From: DAOUKH01 sp034420775
Lineage (GTDB): Bacteria > Chloroflexota > Dehalococcoidia > SHYB01
Assembly (NCBI GenBank): GCA_034420775.1
Contig: DAOUKZ010000254.1
Span: forward strand, 1 to 22,072
DNA length: 22,072 nt
Direction: 5' to 3'
Within the stretch, counting starts at the first letter, position 1. Every line of letters begins with the position of its first letter. The translations under genes were made by a program, and so were the position numbers. The notes beneath the pieces were generated by a model. That model searched no databases, was not told the origin of the DNA, and saw nothing but the letters and a program-made list of their open reading frames with translations. This document shows, one piece after another, positions 14,628-21,405 of the stretch.

Positions 14628-15548
14628 ATGGGGAACGGTCTCGAGGGGCATATCGCCATCGTCACGGGAGCGAGCCGGGGCATCGGGCAGGCCATCGCCC
14701 TGCGCTTCGCGGCGGAGGGAGCCAAGGTCGTCGCCGTGGGGCGGGACGAGCAACGGCGGAACAAGGAGATGGCGGGCTCGCTCGGCGAGACCCTTCACAA
14801 GGTCCGGCAGGCCGGCGGCACAGCGATCGCCGCCCACCTGGACTTCGAGGACCTTGATTTCGACAAAGGCCGTATCGTGCGGCAGGCCGAAGAGGTCTTC
14901 GGCGCGCCCGCCGACATCCTGGTGAACAACGCGGCGGCGCCCCGGGAGTTCGACAACGAGGGCTTCACCCCCTTCGCGGAGATGCCTCGCGACTTCTTCC
15001 TTCGCGGCGTCGCGGTCAACCTCTGGGCTGCTTGGGACCTGGCGAAGGCGGTGATTCCCGGCATGCGGAGCCGGGGCGCGGGGTGGGTGTTGTCGATCTC
15101 TTCCTCGCAGGCCGAGCCCCGCCCCAAGCCCGGCGGCACCACGCCGGTGAACCGCCTGGGAGGCGGCTGCCTCTACGGGAGCTCGAAGGCCTTCCTGGAC
15201 CGTCTATCCACCGGCGCCGCCATGGAGCTCTACGAGGACAACATCGCCGTCAACACCCTGGCGCCCACCAGCTTCATCGAGACCCCCCTCTCCCGGGGCG
15301 TGGTGAGCAGCGTGCCGACCGGCGCCGGCCAGGAGCCGCTGGAGACCTTCGCCGAGGCCGCGTTAGCGCTGTGCTCCGGCGACCCCCGCATCTTGACCAG
15401 CCGCGTCGTCTACAGCCTCCCGCTCCTGGCCGAGCTGGACCGCCCGGTCTACACGCTGGACGGGAAGCGACTCTACGCGGGCTGGCAGCCCTCCCACGAC
15501 GACCCCCGGAAGGGGCGTGCCACCTACCTCGCCGCACTGGGGCATTAG
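14628..15548 (+). CDS. SDR-family NAD(P)-dependent oxidoreductase
   Basis: The 306-aa short-chain dehydrogenase carries the cofactor motif TGASRGIG (13-20), NNAA at about 100-103, a Ser cluster at 156-160, and the catalytic Y183-x-x-x-K187 (YGSSK). The spacing between the Ser cluster and Tyr is about 23 or more residues instead of the usual ~13, with an inserted Pro-rich stretch (PRPKPGGTTPVNR) that may cover the active site. The C-terminus extends beyond the classical ~250-aa form. Arg17 after the TGAS suggests possible NADP use, but this is weak. GGAGGGC precedes the ATG. It lies between the MFS exporter and the cupin gene on the same strand; the substrate is unknown. Confidence 0.9.
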   Translation: MGNGLEGHIAIVTGASRGIGQAIALRFAAEGAKVVAVGRDEQRRNKEMAGSLGETLHKVRQAGGTAIAAHLDFEDLDFDKGRIVRQAEEVFGAPADILVNNAAAPREFDNEGFTPFAEMPRDFFLRGVAVNLWAAWDLAKAVIPGMRSRGAGWVLSISSSQAEPRPKPGGTTPVNRLGGGCLYGSSKAFLDRLSTGAAMELYEDNIAVNTLAPTSFIETPLSRGVVSSVPTGAGQEPLETFAEAALALCSGDPRILTSRVVYSLPLLAELDRPVYTLDGKRLYAGWQPSHDDPRKGRATYLAALGH

Positions 15549-15572
15549 GATGATGGAGACAAGGAGGCAACC

Positions 15573-16079
15573 ATGGCCCACGACATGAGCGGCCGCGTGG
15601 CGCGGTTCGAGGAGCTGCGCGCGAACCGGCAGGCGTTCGTCGATAGCAAGCTGCCCGGCCACGAGCGGGAGAATTTCCGCATCATCGGCAAGGGGGTCAC
15701 CGAGGACCCCGCCGACCGCCCCGCCATCACCGCGCCGCACGACTTCAACGTCGGCGGCATCAGGGCCAAGCCGGGGCACGGGGCGGCGTTGCACAGCCAC
15801 CTGACGGTGGAGATCTTCATCCCCTTCTCGGGGCGGTGGGAGGTCTATTACGGCGACGACGGCGCCGAAAGCGTGACCCTTGGCCCGCTGGATGCGTTCT
15901 CCGTGCCGGCGGGCGTCATGCGGGGCTTCCGCAACGTCGGCGACGACGAAGCCTTCCTGCTCACCATCATCGGCGGCGCTGACCCAGGGAAGGTCACGTG
16001 GTCACCGGAGGTCCTGGCCGCCGCCGCGGCGACGGGTGTCACTCGGAGTGAGGCGGGGGAGCTGCAGAAGGAGAGCTAG
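15573..16079 (+). CDS. Cupin-domain protein with altered metal site
   Basis: The 168-aa single-domain cupin matches motif 1 exactly as G-x5-H74-x-H76-x3-E80-x6-G. Motif 2 reads PAGVMRGFRN, so the usual His is replaced by Arg117; the metal would have only three protein ligands or may be absent. Possible roles include a small dioxygenase, isomerase or sugar/acid-binding protein, none of which can be chosen from sequence. GGAGG stands 6 nt before the ATG. It begins 25 bp after the SDR stop and is probably co-transcribed. Its TAG stop overlaps the TAG stop of the convergent UGSC partner gene through a shared CTAG. Confidence 0.85.
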   Translation: MAHDMSGRVARFEELRANRQAFVDSKLPGHERENFRIIGKGVTEDPADRPAITAPHDFNVGGIRAKPGHGAALHSHLTVEIFIPFSGRWEVYYGDDGAESVTLGPLDAFSVPAGVMRGFRNVGDDEAFLLTIIGGADPGKVTWSPEVLAAAAATGVTRSEAGELQKES

Positions 16080-17158
16080 GCGGAACCTGCCCTGATGGGG
16101 CGGCTGGTGGCCCAGCCGCCCATGTAGCCCCAGGACTGGATGCAGGCACAGAAGCCAGCCTGGAGCCCTCCGGCCACGGTGATGAGCAGGTCTTCGGGCT
16201 TGCGGAGCACGGCGAGCATCGTTTCGGCGTCGAGGTCGTCGGGGGTGCCGGGCCAGACGTCCTCGGGCGCGCCGGCGTCCCACTGGATGCGGCCGCGCTC
16301 AAGCATGGTCTTCAGCGATACGAGGGCCCGCTCGTGGACGTGCTCCCCGATGGCCTGCTTCGACCAGCCGGCGTCGTAGAGCGGCTGGGCGACAAGGGGA
16401 TTGAGCACGAAGAGGACCTGCCCGCCGCGGCGGATGGTGTGCCAGCAGACCCGCACTTGCTCGATCATATCGAGCAAGGAGGCGTCGGGGTCGCGCGAGC
16501 CGCCGTACTGGACGGGGCTGTCGCAGCCGATGACGGTGACGCCGCCGGCGCTGTCCACGCCGAAGTCGGCATGGAGCGGACCCCAGGGCGCGTCGGGCGA
16601 CTCGCCGATGCAGTAGACGTACTTGCCGGGCGAGCCGAGGACGGACTTGTCACCCGTCTCCGGGTAGCCGCCGCCGAGCACCATCATCACGAGGCGCAGC
16701 GCCCGCCCGATGGTGGCATTGGCGCGGAAGCCGGGGCCGAAGGCGCTGGTGCCGTAGTTGATTTCGAGGTCGTCGACGACGGGGCCGCTGACAATCACCA
16801 GCGGTCCCGCCGGATGCGTCGTGGCCTGGAGTCCGTTGAGGTTGAAACGCTCGTCGAGGGCCGCCTCGACGACGGCCAGCACCACCGGGAAGTAGTCGGG
16901 ACGGCAGCCCGCCATGACGGCGTTGGCGGCGACGGTCTCGACGGTCGCGACGCCCATGCGCGGCGGCACCGGCCCAAGGACCTCCTGAGGGTCGCGCCCT
17001 GAGCCCTCGACCATGCGCCCGATGAGGTCGGGCGTCGGGGGGACGATGGGCAGGCCGTCGGTCCAGCCCTTGCGATAGAACTCCTCGATGGTCTCGATGC
17101 AGGAGTCCCAGCTATCGGCCGCAGTGAAGGTGGACGCCGCTTCCCCGGACTGGGTCAT
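16076..17158 (-). CDS. UGSC-module partner protein A (uncharacterised family)
   Basis: The 360-aa soluble protein is a paralogue of the product of 20357-21400. Shared motifs in order: TDGLPIVPPT (33-42), SGR-x-P-x-x-VLG (53-62), ATVE-x-VA-x-NAVMAGC (71-85), P-x-x-x-PVV, ANA-x-IGRA-x-RL, a DK-x-x-x-G-x-PGK stretch, GK-x-x-x-C-x-GE with Cys183, PW-x-PLH, VTVI, LNP, GWSK and a C-terminal VAGG…T/S-x-PIR. Cys85 and Cys183 are conserved in both. I do not recognise a characterised family. The start is ATG at 17158, because it forms an ATGA overlap with the selenoprotein stop (17155-17158); a longer frame to 17230 would overlap that gene by 76 bp. Translational coupling implies that the two products work together. 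Confidence 0.85.
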   Translation of the reverse strand: MTQSGEAASTFTAADSWDSCIETIEEFYRKGWTDGLPIVPPTPDLIGRMVEGSGRDPQEVLGPVPPRMGVATVETVAANAVMAGCRPDYFPVVLAVVEAALDERFNLNGLQATTHPAGPLVIVSGPVVDDLEINYGTSAFGPGFRANATIGRALRLVMMVLGGGYPETGDKSVLGSPGKYVYCIGESPDAPWGPLHADFGVDSAGGVTVIGCDSPVQYGGSRDPDASLLDMIEQVRVCWHTIRRGGQVLFVLNPLVAQPLYDAGWSKQAIGEHVHERALVSLKTMLERGRIQWDAGAPEDVWPGTPDDLDAETMLAVLRKPEDLLITVAGGLQAGFCACIQSWGYMGGWATSRPIRAGSA

Positions 17159-17751
17159 GACCCGCGAGCGGCTTGGGCGGCCGTTGGGGGCCCGGCTGAT
17201 TCGCGGGCCAGCGTACCTTCGGTCAGCCATCGGACTACGCCGGGATAGGCCGCTTCACCCTGTGCCCGGTTGACCTCCGGGTCGCCGAGGTAGCCCTCGA
17301 CGATGACGGGCTCGAACTCCTCGCAGCGCAGATGGCGGCGCTTCATGAACGCCAACTGCTTGAAAACGTCGAGGATAACGACGGCGGCGGGGATGCCGTC
17401 GGTCTCGAAGGTGATCCCGTCGTGCATACAGCACGACGTGCACGAGCCTCAGGCCCCGACGCCGATCACCATGAAGTCGACCTGCGCCTTCAACTCCTCG
17501 TACATGTCCGGCGGGACTCGCGCCGAGAGGTTCGGCTTCCGCATCAGGACGGTCCGGTCGACGCCGTTGCGCTCCTGGAGGAGCTCGCCGATGCGTTCGA
17601 GGACGATATGGCTGTCTTGGACGCCGTCGTCAAGCAGGCCGACGGTCTTCCCCCGGAGCGACTCGACTCGTCTGGCCAGGGAGGTCGGCTCGCGCCAGAC
17701 GTGCCCGGACGGGTCGACGACGGTGATGTCTTGGTTCATGGTCTGCGCCAT
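17155..17751 (-). CDS. UGSC-motif selenoprotein A (UGA = selenocysteine)
   Basis: One 198-aa protein is read through an in-frame TGA at 17449-17451 (codon 101). Conserved features on both sides of the TGA match the paralogue at 21406-21981: SLRGKT-x-G in the N-terminal part, then G-x-G-x-U101-G-S-C104-T-S-C107-C108-M-H-D, then GIP and F-x-x-LA. The redox-type motif is UxxC. It appears to match what NCBI calls the UGSC family (seleno)protein (recalled, not searched). A hairpin at 17418-17438 is placed like a bacterial SECIS element. The start ATG at 17751 has AGAGG 8 nt upstream; the Met at codon 5 has none. The final TGA overlaps the partner start (ATGA). Function unknown; thiol/selenol redox chemistry is inferred. 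Confidence 0.85.
17418..17438 (-). promoter_or_regulatory. Candidate bacterial SECIS hairpin for selenoprotein A
   Basis: Ten nt after the UGA, a perfect 8-bp stem (CGUCGUGC/GCACGACG) closes the loop UGUAU. The loop begins 18 nt after the UGA and its second base is G. Known bacterial SECIS elements have a short apical loop with a G in the first two positions, 16-37 nt from the UGA. Confidence 0.75.
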
Positions 17752-17798
17752 GGCGGCAACCTCTAGAGGCTTGAAGACCTAGATCACGCGGCGGAGCC

Positions 17799-18011
17799 TC
17801 ATGCCAGCATCAAGCGTTCGCCCTTCGGCTCCGGAATCGGGTCGCCGAACTCCCGCGCCGTTTCAAGCCATAGCTCCACGGCCTCGTTGATGTGCCGCAA
17901 GGCTGCTTCCTGCGTGTCCCCGTGGGCCGCACATCCCGGAAGCTCGGGCGCTTCGGCCACAAAGGCGCCGTCTTCGTTGCTCCAATAGATGATGATCTCG
18001 TACTTGTGCAT
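17799..18011 (-). CDS. HicB-like antitoxin family protein (orphan)
   Basis: The 70-aa protein has the HicB partial RNase-H-like fold pattern: Y-E-I-I-I-YWSNEDGAFVAEAPELPGC, HGDTQEAALRHINEAVELWLE, and the C-terminal tail FGDPIPEPKG. These are typical of HicB family members without an added DNA-binding domain. In type II systems HicB inhibits the HicA mRNA interferase, but no HicA-like dsRBD gene is visible on either side, so it is an orphan or has a distant partner. ATG at 18011 is chosen; a GTG directly before it at 18014 is equally possible and no clear ribosome-binding site decides. It lies 47 bp upstream of selenoprotein A on the same strand. Confidence 0.85.
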   Translation of the reverse strand: MHKYEIIIYWSNEDGAFVAEAPELPGCAAHGDTQEAALRHINEAVELWLETAREFGDPIPEPKGERLMLA

Positions 18012-18099
18012 CACACTTAGGCTGCGGAGGCGTCGGTGTCCTCAACGTCGGCTCCGGTAATGGATTCTATGGTCGCCTATCTCCAGACGCAAGTTTCGT

Positions 18100-19104
18100 T
18101 TAGACTTCTTGTGGTAGTAGGCTGTCGACCTCGGTCATTCGCAAATTCTTCGAGGCAAAGAACTTCGTTAAAGCTTCAGCGTAACCATCCATAGGCTCCA
18201 GGTTCACAACCTGCGAAAGTTCTCTGCCTGAACTAGTCAGAGCAACGCCGGAAAGCTGAAACTCCTTGTTCGCGGCACGTTCAGCTGTGGGTGACAAGAC
18301 CCAGCACTTGTCTTGAAAACTGAAAGGACAGACCACCTGGCCAAGCTTAGTAGTAGAAGACCAAGGCTCTATACTCACATTGTAGTCGAACCATGAGTTA
18401 TAGTCGGAGATGATCAGACCATGCTCGTTGAGCAGGTTGAGCGTGCCGAAGTTGAGCCCATATGATTGTAGAGCATTCCCCGCTGCGTTGCTTCCCAGGG
18501 AAGGAACTCTCGCGTCAGAGAAATGACTCTCAAAACTGACTGATACACAGACGGAACAGAACCTCCTAAAGACAATAGCAGTTGCTAGGCCGAGATTCCT
18601 CAGGATGCTTAGGGTTTGGATGGACGTGCTGCCGGGACGTTCAATCTCACCAGCGAGAACTTTCGCCCAAAGGGATTGCATCTCTTCAGAAGATACGTCT
18701 TGAACCTCACCGAAGAATCTTGCTGTCCAGTCGTGGTCCGTCTCGTTGTCTGGGACATCCTTATCGCCAAGTTCCGTGGCAGCTTGACGCACAACAGATT
18801 CGATATTCCTTTGCCGCTTCTCTTCTTGGAACTGAATTCTTTGGTTTACTTTTTGAGCAATGTCAATTTCACCCTCGACGATATAGTCGGCGGATACTAA
18901 CGTCGATCGAGCATCCGATTGAGCACTAGCAATGATCCGTAATGAATCCGCTTCTCCACGTGCAGTAATCCTGTTAGCAGTTGCTTCTAGATGGGCTTTA
19001 ACCGGAGCCAACATCGCGCCCGCGACGCTGCCTACTCCACTCGCGGTATAGTCAAGGAGCTTTTCAATCGCAGGAACAGTTACGTTTAAGTTTACGTTCA
19101 CCAT
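18100..19104 (-). CDS. DUF2806-family protein
   Basis: The 334-aa protein has an N-terminal charged region predicted helical (about 35-115: repeated Ala/Glu/Arg, then QKVNQRIQFQEEKRQRNIE, which could be a coiled coil). DUF2806-type motifs follow: DHDWTARFFGEVQDVSSEEMQ and LWAKVLAGEIERPGS (about 123-157), then a less conserved C-terminal half. The biochemical function of this family is not known to me. The coding DNA is AT-richer than its neighbours (TTC, AAA, ATT and AGT codons are common), suggesting recent transfer. AGGAGAG precedes the ATG. It sits between the two UGSC modules together with the hicB-like gene. Confidence 0.8.
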   Translation of the reverse strand: MVNVNLNVTVPAIEKLLDYTASGVGSVAGAMLAPVKAHLEATANRITARGEADSLRIIASAQSDARSTLVSADYIVEGEIDIAQKVNQRIQFQEEKRQRNIESVVRQAATELGDKDVPDNETDHDWTARFFGEVQDVSSEEMQSLWAKVLAGEIERPGSTSIQTLSILRNLGLATAIVFRRFCSVCVSVSFESHFSDARVPSLGSNAAGNALQSYGLNFGTLNLLNEHGLIISDYNSWFDYNVSIEPWSSTTKLGQVVCPFSFQDKCWVLSPTAERAANKEFQLSGVALTSSGRELSQVVNLEPMDGYAEALTKFFASKNLRMTEVDSLLPQEV

Positions 19105-19157
19105 CTCACTCTCCTAAGCAGCGGCGCCGGCTACAATCGGTCTCCATCGAGGGTATT

Positions 19158-20354
19158 CTACTCATTCCTCCCTACCCAGCCACCCCGCCGACGCACGTGC
19201 TCCGACCCCAACTCGGCGACGCTGGGGCAGCCGAGGAGGGCCAGGGCGCGGCGGAGCTCGGTGCGGAGGAGATCGAGGGCGCGGTCGACGCCGGGCTCGC
19301 CGCCGGCGCCGATGCCGTAGAGGTAGGCGCGTCCGATGGCGACGGCGCGCGCGCCGAGGGCCAGCGCCTTCGCCACGTCGGCGCCGCGGCGGACGCCGCC
19401 GTCGAGGATGACGTCGGCCCGGCCCGCCACCGACTCGACGACGGCGGGCAGCGCGTCGAGGGCCGCCGGGGCGTGGTCGAGCTGGCGCCCGCCGTGGTTC
19501 GACACGACGATCCCCTGCGCGCCGAGCGACGCCGCCCGCGCCGCATCCTCGGGGTCGAGTATCCCCTTGACCGCGAAGGGGCCGTTCCACTCGGCGATCA
19601 TCCATTCCAGGTCGTCCCACGTCACCGAGGGGTCGAACTGGGTGTTGATGTACGTCCACAGCGCGGTGAGGTCGCCGCGGCCCGCGTCGCCCTGGCCCGC
19701 GACGTTGGCGAACCCGATGCGGCGACTCGTCAGGAGGTTCCACCACCACGACGGGTGCAGGGCCGCGTCGAAGGCTGCCCCCAGCGTGAGCGACGGCGGG
19801 ATGGTCATGCCGTTCCGCAGGTCGCGCTCCCGCTGCCCGAAGACGGGCATGTCGGCGGTGAGCATCAGGGCGTCGTAGCCGGCGTCGCGGCAGCGGCTGA
19901 AGAACTCCCGGACGAGCTCCCGGTCCTTCCAGACGTAGATCTGGAACCAGCGCGGGCCGGCCGACGCCGTGGCGAGCTCTTCGATCGACAGCGTGCTCAA
20001 CGAGGAGAGGGAATAGATCAACCCCGCCCGGTGGGCGGCCCGCGCCGCCGCGGCCTCGCCCTCGTGGTGGAAGAGGCGCGTCATGCCCGTCGGCGCGAGC
20101 ATAACCGGCATCGACACCGGCGTGCCCAAGACGGTGGTGGAGAGATCGACCGTCGACACGTCCCGCAGCACCCGGGGCAGGAGCTCGTAGTCCTGGAACG
20201 CCGCCTCGTTGCGCCGCGCGGTGACCTCGTCCTCGGCGGCGCCGTCGGCGTAGTCGAACACGGCGCGGGGCAGGCGGCGCATGGCGAGGCGGCGCAGGTC
20301 GGCGATGGAGTGGCAGCGGGCCAGCCGCGCCTCGGTAGAGAAGGGGAGCGGCAT
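19158..20354 (-). CDS. FMN-dependent alpha-hydroxy-acid dehydrogenase/oxidase
   Basis: The 398-aa TIM-barrel flavoprotein is in the lactate dehydrogenase (LldD)/glycolate oxidase/mandelate dehydrogenase family. It shows FDYADGAAEDE (33-43), MLAPTGMTRLFHHEGE, WFQIYVWKDRE, the ALMLTADMPVFGQRERD segment, and the signature SNHGGRQLD with catalytic His287. DGGVRRGADVAKALALGA (phosphate-binding part) follows. It oxidises a 2-hydroxy acid to the 2-keto acid with FMN; the substrate could be lactate, glycolate, mandelate or another acid. The ATG at 20354 starts 2 nt after the stop of partner gene B, so the two are tightly coupled; the longer frame to 20456 overlaps that gene. No obvious membrane anchor is seen in the loop-4 region. 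Confidence 0.9.
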   Translation of the reverse strand: MPLPFSTEARLARCHSIADLRRLAMRRLPRAVFDYADGAAEDEVTARRNEAAFQDYELLPRVLRDVSTVDLSTTVLGTPVSMPVMLAPTGMTRLFHHEGEAAAARAAHRAGLIYSLSSLSTLSIEELATASAGPRWFQIYVWKDRELVREFFSRCRDAGYDALMLTADMPVFGQRERDLRNGMTIPPSLTLGAAFDAALHPSWWWNLLTSRRIGFANVAGQGDAGRGDLTALWTYINTQFDPSVTWDDLEWMIAEWNGPFAVKGILDPEDAARAASLGAQGIVVSNHGGRQLDHAPAALDALPAVVESVAGRADVILDGGVRRGADVAKALALGARAVAIGRAYLYGIGAGGEPGVDRALDLLRTELRRALALLGCPSVAELGSEHVRRRGGWVGRNE

Positions 20355-20356
20355 CG

Positions 20357-21400
20357 CTACCGCCGGATCGGCTTGGTGACCGACTTGGGCGAGCCGAACG
20401 ACGGCATGTAGGTCGAGTGGAGGCCGCCGTCGCCGCCGGCCACGGCGATCATCCAATGGTCGGGCGTGGGGACCATGGGGTACATGCCGTCCACGATCAG
20501 GTCGGGGCGAGTGTCGCGGCGGCTTCTCGCCGTCGCGTGGATGCGGTCGCCGGGCAGGCGGGTGTGCTCGTGGAAGTAGCGCTTGACGTCGTCCTTCGAC
20601 CAGCCCCCCTCCGCCAGGGCGCGGGCGTGGCCGGGGTTCAAGACCACAAGCGGCTCGCCGGTGAAGAGCGAGAACTGGGTGATCGCCGGCGCGGTCATCG
20701 TCTCCGCGAAGGCGGACATCCCGCCCTCGGCCATGAGGCGGTCGCCGAAGGTGCAGTTGAGCGTCGTGTTGGGCGCGATGACGGTGACGCAGCTCTCGGC
20801 TGCGTCGAAGCCGCGCTCGACGTGCAGCGGGTCCCAGGGGCTCTCTTCCTCGTTCTCCCCGAAGCAGAGCGCGAACTTGCCGGGGAAGCCCTGCGTGGCC
20901 TTGTCGACCTCGCCGGGCACGGCGCCCCCGATGTTGAGCAGGATGAGGCGGACGGCGCGCCCGATCGAGGCGTTAGCGCGGCTCCCCGGCCCCAGGCACC
21001 CGGCGCCGCTGTTGATCCCGATCTCGTGGCGGATGGGGCCGTTGACGATCACGCCGACCCCCACGGGGTTGGTGGTGGTCTGGATGCTATAGAGCAGGAA
21101 CTCTTCCTCGGTCATCGCCTCGACGGCGGCGGCGACCACCGGCATGTGCTCGGGCAGACAGCCGGCCATTACCGCGTTCACCGCGACCTTTTCGACGGTG
21201 GCCTCGGCGACCGCGGGGTGCACCACGCCGAGCACGTCGCCGGGCGTCCGCCCCGAGGCAGCGACCATCGCCGCGACGCGCTCCTCGGTCGGCGGCACGA
21301 TGGGCAACCCGTCGGTCATGCCCCGGGCGTGGAAGTACTCGACGGCCTCGTCGTAGCCGCCGGCGGAGACCCGCGTGGAGGTAAGCTGTGGGTCGGCCAT
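20357..21400 (-). CDS. UGSC-module partner protein B (uncharacterised family)
   Basis: The 347-aa paralogue of partner A has the same motif order: TDGLPIVPPT (29-38), SGR-x-P-x-x-VLG (49-58), ATVE-x-VA-x-NAVMAGC with Cys81, GPGSRANASIGRAVRL, DK-x-x-x-GFPGK, GK-x-x-x-C-x-GE with Cys179, PWDPLH, VTVI, LNPGHA, GWSKDD and a C-terminal VAGG ending in TKPIRR. It lacks the Cys-rich C-terminal FCACIQSWG of A (here HSTYMPSFG). No membrane segments or known cofactor motifs are seen. The ATG at 21400 is 5 nt after the stop of selenoprotein B, and its ribosome-binding site GAGGAA lies in the last codons of that gene. The dehydrogenase follows after 2 nt. The function is unknown; partnership with the selenoprotein is inferred from the repeated gene order. 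Confidence 0.85.
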   Translation of the reverse strand: MADPQLTSTRVSAGGYDEAVEYFHARGMTDGLPIVPPTEERVAAMVAASGRTPGDVLGVVHPAVAEATVEKVAVNAVMAGCLPEHMPVVAAAVEAMTEEEFLLYSIQTTTNPVGVGVIVNGPIRHEIGINSGAGCLGPGSRANASIGRAVRLILLNIGGAVPGEVDKATQGFPGKFALCFGENEEESPWDPLHVERGFDAAESCVTVIAPNTTLNCTFGDRLMAEGGMSAFAETMTAPAITQFSLFTGEPLVVLNPGHARALAEGGWSKDDVKRYFHEHTRLPGDRIHATARSRRDTRPDLIVDGMYPMVPTPDHWMIAVAGGDGGLHSTYMPSFGSPKSVTKPIRR

Positions 21401-21405
21401 CGTGG

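Noticed and set aside
12744..14837. 697-codon minus-strand frame opposite the MFS gene
   Set aside because: It runs across intergenic repeats and through the reverse complement of an exporter with clear transmembrane motifs; the composition is low-complexity Arg/His/Asp/Gly.
17155..17451. UGSC genes as frameshifted or nonsense pseudogenes
   Set aside because: Two diverged paralogues keep the TGA at the same motif position, with conserved sequence after it, strong ribosome-binding sites, coupled downstream genes and a hairpin at the same distance.
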